DNA from: CAZOOA01 sp964581355
GTDB lineage: Bacteria; Bacillota; Dethiobacteria; DTU022; UBA8154
DNA length: 20,101 nucleotides
Assembly: GCA_964581355.1 (NCBI GenBank)
Contig: CAZOOA010000055.1
Location: 1 to 20,101, forward strand
Direction of reading: 5' to 3'
Positions within the stretch are counted from its first letter, which is position 1. Each line of letters begins with the position of its first letter. Shown here one piece after another: positions 7,352-13,367 of this stretch. The notes below the pieces were generated by a model. The model was not told the origin of the DNA and ran no database searches. It saw only the letters and a program-made list of their open reading frames with translations. A program made the translations under genes and the position numbers.

Positions 7352-8454
7352 TTAACCGTTTAGTTTCTCCCACGTTTTTTCCAGCACAGGTTTGACCTGG
7401 CTCAAAATGCGGTCAAATACTTCCTGGACACTGATTACATCATTGATCATCCCTGCAATCTGGCCGATCATGGGAGAGCCATCCTCCAGGTCGCCTTCCA
7501 GGATGGCTCTCTGGGAACGGCCGCCACCCAGCTTTTCCAGGATGGAGTCGGGAGAGACTCCCTGGTATTCCCAGTTGATAATGCTTTCCGCCAGCTTGTT
7601 TTTTAGAATGCGGGTCGGGCCAAAGGTTCTGCCTGTAATCACCGTAGCTGTATCAGGGGCGCCAATAATTGCTTCTTTGAAGTTTTGATGGGCAATGCAT
7701 TCTTTCGTCATTACAAAACGCGTTCCCATCTGGATAGCTTCAGCTCCCAGGGAAAAAGCAGCCACCATCCCTCGGGCATCTGCNNNNNNNNNNNNNNNNN
7801 NNNNNNNNNNNNNNNNNNNNNNNNNNNNNNNNNNNNNNNNNNNNNNNNNNNNNNNNNNNNNNNNNNNNNNNNNNNNNNNNNNNTCTGGATAGCTTCAGCT
7901 CCCAGGGAAAAAGCAGCCACCATCCCTCGGGCATCTGCAATTCCCCCGGCAGCCACTACAGGGATCTTTACAGCATCGGTCACCTGGGGAATCAAGGTCA
8001 TGACGGTTACATCGTCATAAGCATTGTGGCCACCGGCCTCCCAACCCTCGGCGACGAGCAGGTCTACTCCGGATGCTTCCGCTTTTTGTGCCAGGCGGAC
8101 AGAGGGTGCTACATGGCCCACCTTGGGTCCTTTGTCTTTTATATACTCTGTAAATTTGGCCGGGTTGCCAGCGGAAGTAAAGATGATATCAACGTTTTCT
8201 TCAATGGACACATCGATGAAAGATTGGGCCTCGGGTACTAGCAGGGGGATGTTGACACCAAAAGGCTTGTCGGTCATTTCCCTGGTTTTTCGGATGCGCT
8301 GCCGGAGCAGCTCCGGGTCTTTCCCGCAGGTTAGCTGTCCCAGCCCCCCGGCATTGGAAACGGCGGCGGCTAATTCCGGGGTGGCAATGTAGACCATACC
8401 TCCCTGAATGATGGGAGCTTCAATCCCCAGGAGCTCACAGACTCTAGTTTTCAA
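7352..8454 (-). CDS. FabK-like nitronate monooxygenase / enoyl-ACP reductase II family flavoprotein (split by a false gap)
   Basis: The gene is written in two overlapping pieces only because a 55-bp segment is repeated on both sides of a 100-N gap. Dropping 155 bp (gap plus one copy) gives one 948-nt frame, 315 residues, the normal family size. The protein is an FMN-binding TIM barrel. It starts with MKTRVCELLGIEAPIIQGGM, and the middle has VAEGWEAGGHNA (the GxEAGGH flavin/active-site motif) and IPVVAAGGIADARG, then GAEAIQMGTRF. The family contains nitronate monooxygenases and FabK enoyl-ACP reductases, and sequence alone does not separate them safely here. No fab genes are adjacent, so nitronate monooxygenase is the cautious name. 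The start is TTG at 8454 with AAAGGAG nine bases upstream. Two terminators and a B12 riboswitch lie upstream on the same strand. Confidence 0.9.
7729..7783. repeat. First copy of a 55-bp exact repeat beside the gap (assembly artefact)
   Basis: These 55 bp, ending at the first N, are identical to 7884-7938, which starts at the first base after the Ns. It is not a biological duplication: both copies encode the same part of the monooxygenase, and the protein is whole once one copy is removed. Confidence 0.95.
7784..7883. other. False 100-N scaffold gap between contigs that overlap by 55 bp
   Basis: The contig ends overlap exactly by 55 bp, the signature of a de Bruijn assembly with k of about 55 whose contigs were scaffolded and not merged. 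The true sequence very likely runs on with no gap. Confidence 0.93.
7884..7938. repeat. Second copy of the 55-bp exact repeat beside the gap
   Basis: Identical to 7729-7783; see that entry. Collapsing the two copies restores the monooxygenase reading frame. Confidence 0.95.
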
Positions 8455-8576
8455 ATTTTTCTACTCCTTTCAGGCATATTTTTGGTTTCCTGCCTGCCTT
8501 TCCAGCAGGAAGGACAAAGCTGTGTAAAAATTCTAACTACCATTTCTTTGACCAAGTGAGAAAACCCTTCTTTTTC

Positions 8577-8606
8577 AAAAAAAAATCCGGCAGACGGGAC
8601 TGCCGG
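8577..8606 (-). terminator. Strong intrinsic terminator (second of two after the B12 riboswitch)
   Basis: On the minus strand CCGGCAG and CTGCCGG form a 7-bp GC-rich stem with a 6-nt loop, followed by A and nine Ts (8585-8577). It lies about 120 nt upstream of the monooxygenase start, so transcripts from the riboswitch should rarely reach that gene. Confidence 0.85.
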
Positions 8607-8635
8607 TCAATAAAGAAAGAAACAATGGGTTTAAC

Positions 8636-8677
8636 AGGAAAAAAGTAAAAATCCCTGAACTACAAAAGTCAGGGATT
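8636..8677 (-). terminator. Intrinsic terminator in the B12 riboswitch expression platform
   Basis: On the minus strand AATCCCTGA and TCAGGGATT form a perfect 9-bp stem (8677-8669 with 8658-8650) with a 10-nt loop, followed by TTTACTTTTTTCC. Another hairpin (CCGTAG/CTACGG, within 8700-8734) sits between the aptamer and this terminator. Confidence 0.82.
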
Positions 8678-8736
8678 CACGCATGAAAAAAATACGTTTT
8701 AACACCTCCCTATACCCCGTAGGTCTACGGTGTTTG

Positions 8737-8902
8737 GAAACAGGCCGGTCTCCTGGCTCGGGTTCATTACGTCCGCTTACGCCTTCCCAGGCCTTATGGC
8801 CCAGTGACATGTTGTAAGCGTGCTCCCCCATACAGTGGCGGTACCGCGCCGGCTTTACACCGGACTTCCCGATTTTACCCCATCACGGGGCACCTGTTCC
8901 GC
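8737..8902 (-). promoter_or_regulatory. Cobalamin (B12) riboswitch aptamer
   Basis: The minus-strand RNA carries the cobalamin aptamer landmarks in order: closing stem AACAGG/CCTGTT, GGTGCC near 8894-8889, TCCGGTGTAAAGCCGG (the conserved GGUG..A..CCGG element), GCCACTGTA, a long peripheral arm, GGGAAGGCG, and the B12 box GAGCCAGGAGACCGGCC ending near 8743. Normally such aptamers precede B12 synthesis or cobalt/B12 transport genes. Here the next 280 nt hold two terminators and no reading frame, and the first gene downstream is the nitronate monooxygenase. The call of the aptamer is firm; what it controls is open. Confidence 0.92.
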
Positions 8903-8915
8903 CTATAAGATTGTT

Positions 8916-8930
8916 ACCTTATAATAAGGT
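8916..8930. promoter_or_regulatory. Perfect palindrome ACCTTATAATAAGGT upstream of the B12 riboswitch
   Basis: A 7-1-7 palindrome lies just before the aptamer. On the minus strand its centre supplies a TATTAT/TATAAG -10-like box but there is no good -35 box at 16-18 bp. It could be an operator over the riboswitch promoter or a weak end signal for the gene at 8992. Confidence 0.35.
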
Positions 8931-8991
8931 TTCTACACTACATCTGGAAATCCTTTTTTTATAGAAATTTTTACAGAGTTTTTTAAAACAG

Positions 8992-9360
8992 TTAATTCAT
9001 CGTTGTCAGGTAAACAGTTTGTCCTTCCTTGAAGCCCCGGGCCAGTTCGCAGTGTCGCAGCACTGCAAAGTGCTTTTCCAGCTCCTTGGGTGAAAGTTCA
9101 AATTGTTCGGCGATCTCTTCCCGGGTAGCCTGTCCCTGTTCTTTAAGGAACGAATAAATCTGTTTTTGAATGGGAAGCAGGCCGTCTTCTCCTTTTTGCC
9201 CCTGGAGCTCCCGGGTTAAGCGTGCTGAACGGACGGCCATGGGGTCGCACGTTTTGGGTACGCTAACCAACTCTACGTAGCAATCCTCACAGACTGTTTT
9301 TCCTGCATGTTTAAAAGCTTCTTTTTCAGGAAGCTCCTGCTGACATTGATCGCAAATCAT
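8992..9360 (-). CDS. Small zinc-ribbon plus winged-helix protein, function unknown
   Basis: This 122-residue protein has two recognisable parts. Residues 1-30 hold a CxxC...CxxC zinc ribbon (MICDQCQQEL; cysteines 3 and 6, then VCEDCY with cysteines 24 and 27), with one more Cys at 38 in a PKTCDP turn. Residues 62-118 look like a winged helix-turn-helix: IQKQIYSFLKEQG, then the recognition unit ATREEIAEQFELSPKELEKHFAVLRH and a short wing ending in YL. This suggests a DNA-binding regulator, or a protein-interaction zinc module with a wHTH, possibly redox or metal sensitive through its cysteines. The start ATG at 9360 follows a strong AAGGAGGG site. It is a single-gene unit with its own strong promoter and a tandem repeat in the leader. 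I do not recognise a named family. Confidence 0.8.
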   Translation of the reverse strand: MICDQCQQELPEKEAFKHAGKTVCEDCYVELVSVPKTCDPMAVRSARLTRELQGQKGEDGLLPIQKQIYSFLKEQGQATREEIAEQFELSPKELEKHFAVLRHCELARGFKEGQTVYLTTMN

Positions 9361-9375
9361 AAAAAAACCCTCCTT

Positions 9376-9415
9376 AATATTGTAAATGCTAAAAGAATAT
9401 TGTAAATGCTATAAG
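9376..9415. repeat. Tandem 20-bp direct repeat in the leader of the zinc-ribbon gene
   Basis: AATATTGTAAATGCTAAAAG (9376-9395) is followed immediately by a second copy with one change (9396-9415). The pair lies between the transcription start (about 9439) and the start codon. It could be a paired repressor site, or a second promoter, since TTTACA of one unit and TACAAT of the other are 16 bp apart on the minus strand. Confidence 0.7.
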
Positions 9416-9445
9416 AAAAATTCTTACCTTGTATCCTCTGCGTAT

Positions 9446-9474
9446 ATTATAATATATCTGCTCTATGGTTTCAA
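9446..9474 (-). promoter_or_regulatory. Sigma-A promoter of the zinc-ribbon gene
   Basis: On the minus strand TTGAAA (9474-9469) and a consensus TATAAT (9451-9446) are exactly 17 bp apart. The -10 box sits inside a 14-bp palindrome (9443-9456), which may be only AT-richness or an operator. Confidence 0.78.
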
Positions 9475-9655
9475 ACATCGCACTGGCTTTTTGTTTTGCA
9501 TCAAGCAGGGTTTTATTTGAGTTTTTTAAAAAGTTTCCAGCGACAAAACAAGAGGAACGAAATGAATTCCTTTATATGATAAATATAGCAGCACCGCTTG
9601 ATTCTTTTTATGGTCATGTGATATTTAAATACTTCAACTAATGAAGAAGGCCCGG
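9475..9655. other. Divergent intergenic stretch, nothing recognised
   Basis: Between the zinc-ribbon promoter and the hemB promoter the DNA is AT-rich, without a supported reading frame or strong hairpin; only a small CTTCA/TGAAG inverted repeat near 9632-9646 is visible. Confidence 0.5.
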
Positions 9656-9684
9656 TTGTGATTCTGCATAGTTCATGGTATAGT
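9656..9684 (+). promoter_or_regulatory. Putative sigma-A promoter of hemB
   Basis: TTGTGA (9656-9661) and TATAGT (9679-9684) are 17 bp apart (4/6 and 5/6 of consensus). Transcription would start near 9691, inside the palindrome 9684-9705. Confidence 0.65.
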
Positions 9685-9705
9685 TTTGACATAATTATGT
9701 CGAAA
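9684..9705. promoter_or_regulatory. Palindromic operator at the hemB transcription start
   Basis: GACATAATTATGTC (9688-9701) is a perfect 14-bp palindrome. It extends outward to TTTT on the left and GAAA on the right, giving 11-bp half-sites with a single mismatch. It sits directly on the predicted start point, so a bound protein would block hemB. The regulator is unknown; a Fur/PerR-type or other heme- or redox-responsive factor is a guess. Confidence 0.6.
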
Positions 9706-9725
9706 GCAAGAAAGGATGAAATAGT

Positions 9726-10700
9726 ATGCCATTTCCCCAGGATCGGCCCAGGCGTTTGCGCCGGACAGAAACCTTGCGAAAAATGACCCGGGAAACCAGC
9801 CTTCATGTTTCCGACCTGATCTGCCCGATGTTTGTGGTTAACGGTGAAAACGTGAAAAGTCCGGTGGAGTCCATGCCCGGCGTCTACCAGGTATCTGTCG
9901 ATAATTTGCTCCTGGAAGGTGCTGAGCTGATGGAGTTGGGCATTCCTGCGGTGATCCTCTTCGGGGTGCCGGTGTATAAAGATGCCATGGCCAGCTCCGG
10001 TTTTGACCCAAAAGAGGCGGTCCAGCGGGGGGTGGCAGCTTTAAAAGAAAAGTGCCCCGATCTGGCAGTTATTACTGATGTCTGTCTTTGTGCCTATACC
10101 AGCGACGGGCACTGCGGTCTAGTCAAAGAGGGTGAAATCGCCAACGATCCCACCTTGCAGGTGCTATCCCAGGTTGCCCTGTCTCATGCCCGGGCGGGGG
10201 CAGATATTGTGGCTCCCTCGGATATGATGGACGGGCGAGTGGGAGCTATACGCCAGGCCTTGGACAATGAAGGCTATGAAAACACGGGGATTTTGTCCTA
10301 TGCGGTAAAATATGCTTCCGCGTTTTACGGTCCTTTCCGTGATGCCGCTGACTCAACTCCTTCCTTCGGGGACCGGCGCACTCACCAGATGGACCCGGCT
10401 AATTCCCGCGAGGCGGTGAAGGAGGTCCTGGAAGATCTTCATGAAGGTGCTGACATGGTCATGGTCAAGCCGGCCCTTTCTTACCTGGATGTAATCCGTG
10501 ATGTGAAAGAAAGTGTGTTCTGCCCCGTAGCTGCTTATAATGTCAGTGGGGAATATTCCATGATCAAGGCCGCTGCCCGGCAGGGGTGGCTGGATGAAAG
10601 AGCCGTCGTGCTGGAAAAGCTTCTTTCCATGAAACGGGCGGGAGCCGATTTGATCCTTACCTATCATGCTAAGGAAGCAGCTCGCTGGCTTGCTCCATAA
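9726..10700 (+). CDS. hemB: Porphobilinogen synthase (5-aminolevulinate dehydratase)
   Basis: HemB condenses two 5-aminolevulinate molecules into porphobilinogen, the second common step to heme, siroheme and B12. The 324-residue length is typical. The two active-site lysines are visible: K195 in SYAVKYASAF and the Schiff-base K248 in MVMVKPALSYLD. A zinc-site cysteine cluster is present in TDVCLCAYTSDGHCG (C120, C122, C130), so this is the zinc-type enzyme. IVAPSDMMDGR and YGPFRDAADS are further family signatures. The start ATG at 9726 has AAAGGA upstream. It is monocistronic by layout, followed by a long leader to the Fur-family gene, with a palindrome over its promoter. It opens the tetrapyrrole region; hemA, hemL and hemC are not in the window. 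Confidence 0.97.
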   Translation: MPFPQDRPRRLRRTETLRKMTRETSLHVSDLICPMFVVNGENVKSPVESMPGVYQVSVDNLLLEGAELMELGIPAVILFGVPVYKDAMASSGFDPKEAVQRGVAALKEKCPDLAVITDVCLCAYTSDGHCGLVKEGEIANDPTLQVLSQVALSHARAGADIVAPSDMMDGRVGAIRQALDNEGYENTGILSYAVKYASAFYGPFRDAADSTPSFGDRRTHQMDPANSREAVKEVLEDLHEGADMVMVKPALSYLDVIRDVKESVFCPVAAYNVSGEYSMIKAAARQGWLDERAVVLEKLLSMKRAGADLILTYHAKEAARWLAP

Positions 10701-10798
10701 AAAGTGTATTATAAAACTCAGAAATTCAATTTAGGGTAAATTGCAGTATCTTGACGGAATCCACCCTTCTTGCTACAGTAGGGTTAATCTAATTGTAA

Positions 10799-10938
10799 TA
10801 TAATTGCCCGAGCTATTTGCAGGTCGGCCGGCGGAAGCTTGAACTAAGCCCTAGCGCCTTCCACAGAGTTACCCAGTCGACCGGACGAATGCGCCAAAAC
10901 ACGGGTTTTCATACTAAATTTGCAAAGAAGGTGAACCA
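10799..10938 (+). promoter_or_regulatory. Promoter -10 box and structured 5' leader of the Fur-family gene
   Basis: TATAAT at 10799-10804 (no good -35 box) is followed at 10810-10821 by GAGCTATTTGCA, a 12-mer that recurs at 11760-11771. The leader can fold: GGTCG (10822-10826) with CGACC near 10878, GGAAG with CTTCC inside it, and GCTT/AAGC inside that. An inverted repeat CAATTT-5-AAATTG lies upstream (10727-10743). No known riboswitch class is recognised. Confidence 0.4.
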
Positions 10939-11367
10939 ATGAGCCGTGACCATGCAGCAGATATGCTGTCCAGAGCCGGGCTTAAAAAAACTCCGGGCCG
11001 GCTGGCCGTGATCCAATTGCTCCTGGAGAACCGGGAACCCTTAACCCACCAGGAAATATATGAAAGGTTAGATGATATTGAGATAAACCCTGTCAGTATC
11101 TACCGGTCCCTGGATGCCTTTACCCGGGCCGGGATCGTGCACAAAGTAGAGGCAGGAGACCGCGTCGGGCGCTTTGCCCTGTGCGGTTGCGGTACTCCAC
11201 AAGAGGGGCACGGTCACTGTCATCCCCACTTTATCTGTAAATCCTGCGGCCGGGCAGAATGCCTGGAAGACCAGGAAATGCCTGAGCTGGCAGCTGTGAA
11301 ACCGGGTTATAAGGTGGAAGAAAAAGAGGTTTACCTGCGTGGAATCTGTTCCAGGTGCGCCGGGTAG
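10939..11367 (+). CDS. Fur/Zur-family metal-responsive repressor
   Basis: This 142-residue protein has an N-terminal winged helix (LKKTPGRLAVIQLLLENREPL, then HQEIYERL and a recognition helix near NPVSIYRSLDAF at 50-61) and a C-terminal metal/dimer domain. The latter holds the structural zinc pairs C100/C103 (CKSCG) and C137/C140 (CSRC), and a histidine-rich sensor segment GHGHCHPHF at about 90-98. The His cluster followed by CxxCG resembles Zur more than PerR or ferric Fur. Extra cysteines (82, 84, 94) are unusual. It is a single gene with a strong terminator. Likely targets to consider are the CobW-permease operon with its palindromic promoter and perhaps hemB, a zinc enzyme. Family sure, metal not. 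Confidence 0.92.
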   Translation: MSRDHAADMLSRAGLKKTPGRLAVIQLLLENREPLTHQEIYERLDDIEINPVSIYRSLDAFTRAGIVHKVEAGDRVGRFALCGCGTPQEGHGHCHPHFICKSCGRAECLEDQEMPELAAVKPGYKVEEKEVYLRGICSRCAG

Positions 11368-11388
11368 ATAATCAGCCCCATAAAGAAG

Positions 11389-11424
11389 AAGGTGCCAGTT
11401 TAAATGATTCCTGGCACCTTTTTT
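11389..11424 (+). terminator. Intrinsic terminator of the Fur-family gene
   Basis: AAGGTGCCAG (11389-11398) and CTGGCACCTT (11411-11420) form a perfect 10-bp stem with a 12-nt loop, followed by TTTTG, so six Ts run from the stem. Confidence 0.9.
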
Positions 11425-11744
11425 GTTTGTTTCATCCTTAAAGTATATCTTAAGCTCTTAACAGTGAAGTCTTTCGCATTTTTGGCAAGATATTTATCGT
11501 GTAGCACAACTGCACTGAATAAAAATATGGTTCTGGCTCGTCCAGGCCAGAATTTTGACGTGTAAAACTGGCGCAGTACTGCTGATTGCTAAGGCAGGTG
11601 GCGGTTTTTCCTTGCCGCCCCTTGTTTCCAAGCTGTTTCGGTAGTAATCAGTATATATAATAAAATTTAAGCGGCATGAGAAAATTAAATGAAGAGGTAC
11701 AATATTATTAGATAATAATATTTTAACTCTGTGAAGGTTTATGA
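11425..11744 (+). other. Gene-free AT-rich stretch with one terminator-like hairpin
   Basis: No supported reading frame exists here. TTCTGGC (11531-11537) pairs with GCCAGAA (11546-11552) and TTTTG follows, a terminator-like hairpin whose 13-mer CTGGCTCGTCCAG (11533-11545) recurs at 11919-11931. GGCGG/CCGCC near 11600-11620 could form another hairpin. Whether a small RNA ends at 11556 is open. Confidence 0.4.
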
Positions 11745-11750
11745 TATAGT
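11721..11750 (+). promoter_or_regulatory. Putative promoter of the structured RNA before ahbC
   Basis: TATAGT at 11745-11750 with TTAACT (11723-11728) 16 bp upstream gives a modest sigma-A-like promoter. Transcription would start near 11757, just before the shared 12-mer GAGCTATTTGCA. Confidence 0.45.
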
Positions 11751-11756
11751 TATTAC

Positions 11757-11942
11757 TCAGAGCTATTTGCAAGCGAAGTCTTGGGGACGGTTCTGGCGCT
11801 TCCGGAGCGCAGCGGAGGACCGACGGGGAAAGCGGCAGAACCGCCTCCCTGCCTCGCGGCGTGTGGCGGGATAAATGGGCTGAGGCCCAACACAATCATC
11901 CAGAAAAACCTTATTGTGCTGGCTCGTCCAGTGTGATTTTTT
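11757..11942 (+). ncRNA. Candidate structured RNA or attenuator leader of about 190 nt
   Basis: A sharply GC-rich segment in an AT-rich gap folds into a series of stems: CGGTTCTG (11788-11795) with CAGAACCG (11836-11843), enclosing the hairpin GCGCT-TCCGG-AGCGC (11796-11810); CCTGCC (11848-11853) with GGCGGG (11865-11870); TGGGC-TGAG-GCCCA (11876-11889); and CACAA (11891-11895) with TTGTG. It ends in a CTGG/CCAG hairpin followed by six Ts. A promoter-like box precedes it and no reading frame fits. The outer pairs GGGGACGGTTCTG and CAGAACCG also resemble REP-like palindromes of Clostridia, so a repeat element is the main alternative. No known riboswitch, 6S, SRP, tmRNA or RNase P signature is present. 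Confidence 0.5.
11919..11942 (+). terminator. Hairpin with T6 closing the structured RNA
   Basis: CTGG-CTCGT-CCAG (11919-11931), extended by several G-U pairs, is followed by GTGA and six Ts (11937-11942). It is a moderate terminator, 220 nt before ahbC. Confidence 0.55.
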
Positions 11943-12081
11943 CCAGGTTGGGTTTTGTAGAGCAAGAACAATAAATTCGCATGTGTTTTTTACGCAGGTA
12001 ACTGCTTTTTGGTTCTCTGGAGTGAACTGTTAAGAGGGCTAGAGCGCGATCGGCGAAACTAGTCTTATTCCAGGAGATTCG

Positions 12082-12110
12082 TTGCAAAACAGGTCAAGTT
12101 TTGTAATAAT
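12082..12110 (+). promoter_or_regulatory. Putative ahbC operon promoter with internal inverted repeat
   Basis: TTGCAA (12082-12087) and TAATAAT (12104-12110) are 16-17 bp apart. CAAAAC (12085-12090) and GTTTTG (12098-12103) form a 6-7-6 inverted repeat inside the promoter, a possible operator. It would give the ahb genes a start independent of the upstream structured RNA. Confidence 0.5.
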
Positions 12111-12163
12111 AAAATAAAGCAAAACCCACTACTGAGGACCAGGGTGGGGGAGGGACGGCAATA

Positions 12164-13366
12164 ATGATCAGTGTAACCAAGCTTTTATGTGAAAACGCGG
12201 ACAATTACGGGGACCGGTTGCGTTACAGCGACAGTTCCCGGGGTGCGGTCCATGGTACTGCAGGGAACTGGGGGCCCGTGGTGGTCTGGAATTGTACCCG
12301 CAGCTGCAACCTGGGCTGTGTCCATTGTTACTCCAACTCGGAAAACCGTTCCTATGAAGGGGAGCTGGATACGGATGAAGCCAAGATATTTATCGATGAT
12401 CTTTCTGCTTTTCGTGTCCCTGTGTTGCTTTTCTCCGGCGGTGAACCATTAATGAGAAAGGATTTTCATCAGCTGGTGGATTATGCGGCATCCAAGGGGT
12501 TGCGGACAACCATTTCCACCAACGGGACTCTGATTGATGCCGAGACAGCCAGTCGTTTTAAAAAAACCGGCATTGGTTACGTGGGAGTCAGCCTGGACGG
12601 TATTGGCTCAAACCACGACCGCTTTCGCGGGCAGCAAGGGGCTTTTGATCAGGCGCTAAGGGGTATCCATCACTGTCTTTCAGCCGGATTAAAAGTGGGT
12701 GTCCGCTTTACTGTAACCCGCCATAACTTGCAGGAAGTGCCCGAGCTGTTTAGGCTGATCAAGGAAGAAGGGATTCCCCGGATTTGTTTTTATCACCTGG
12801 TTTATTCCGGAAGAGGCAGTGAAATAGTAAAAGAAGATATAGCCCCGGAGGAAAACCGTTACCTGCTGGACTTAATTGCCGAAGAAGTGCTGGCCATGGA
12901 GGAAAATGGCGAGTTGAAAGAAGTATTAACGGTGGACAATCATGCCGATGGTGTTTACCTTTACCTGAAAATGAAAGAGAAAGATGAGGCCCTGGCCCTC
13001 CGTATCTGGGGGCTTTTGTCAAAAAACGGTGGAAACCGCAGCGGAATTGCTATCGCCGCGGTGGATAACCAGGGCGGTGTTCATCCTGACCAGTTTACCC
13101 CTGGGCACGTTTTTGGTAATGTAAGAGAACGCTTTTTTGGTGATATCTGGAGTGACACCTCGCACCCCATCCTTAAAGGGCTTAAGGACCGGAAGCCGCT
13201 TTTAAAAGGACGCTGCAGTACATGTCGCTGGTTGTCTGTCTGCAACGGCAACTTCCGCTCCAGGGCCGAGGCGATCTACGGGGATTTTTGGGCCCCCGAC
13301 CCTGCCTGCTACCTGACCGATGAAGAAATCGATGCCGGCAACCTGGCCAAGAAGGGGAGTGCCTGA
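12164..13366 (+). CDS. ahbC: 12,18-didecarboxysiroheme deacetylase, radical SAM AhbC
   Basis: AhbC removes the two acetate side chains of 12,18-didecarboxysiroheme to give Fe-coproporphyrin III in the siroheme-dependent heme pathway. The 400-residue protein has the radical SAM cluster motif CNLGCVHC (C48, C52, C55), the SAM-binding LLFSGGEPL near 88-96, and a C-terminal auxiliary cluster region with Cys 351, 354, 360 and 382 (CSTCRWLSVC ... DPAC). The N-terminus MISVTKLLCE and the block YSNSENRSYEGELDT are characteristic of the AhbC/NirJ group. NirJ of heme d1 synthesis is the close relative; the ahbD and ahbA/B neighbours and lack of other nir genes favour AhbC. ATG at 12164 follows GGGGGAGGG. 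It heads the cluster, with its stop just before ahbD. Confidence 0.93.
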   Translation: MISVTKLLCENADNYGDRLRYSDSSRGAVHGTAGNWGPVVVWNCTRSCNLGCVHCYSNSENRSYEGELDTDEAKIFIDDLSAFRVPVLLFSGGEPLMRKDFHQLVDYAASKGLRTTISTNGTLIDAETASRFKKTGIGYVGVSLDGIGSNHDRFRGQQGAFDQALRGIHHCLSAGLKVGVRFTVTRHNLQEVPELFRLIKEEGIPRICFYHLVYSGRGSEIVKEDIAPEENRYLLDLIAEEVLAMEENGELKEVLTVDNHADGVYLYLKMKEKDEALALRIWGLLSKNGGNRSGIAIAAVDNQGGVHPDQFTPGHVFGNVRERFFGDIWSDTSHPILKGLKDRKPLLKGRCSTCRWLSVCNGNFRSRAEAIYGDFWAPDPACYLTDEEIDAGNLAKKGSA

Positions 13367-13367
13367 C

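Noticed and set aside
7729..7938. Biological direct repeat or insertion site at the 55-bp duplication
   Set aside because: The copies abut a 100-N gap exactly and the protein is continuous after merging, so it is an assembly overlap.
8631..8684. A 17-residue frame MRESLTFVVQGFLLFSC between the B12 riboswitch and the next terminator
   Set aside because: It overlaps the terminator stem and the nearest ribosome binding site is 18 nt from the ATG, too far.
9513..9806. A 97-residue minus-strand frame over the hemB start
   Set aside because: It overlaps the hemB promoter and coding start and has no ribosome binding site or recognisable domain.
11494..11971. Two minus-strand frames of 133 and 72 residues across the gap before ahbC
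   Set aside because: Their composition is Pro/Ser/Arg-rich, typical of antisense of GC-rich structured DNA, and no start signal is present.
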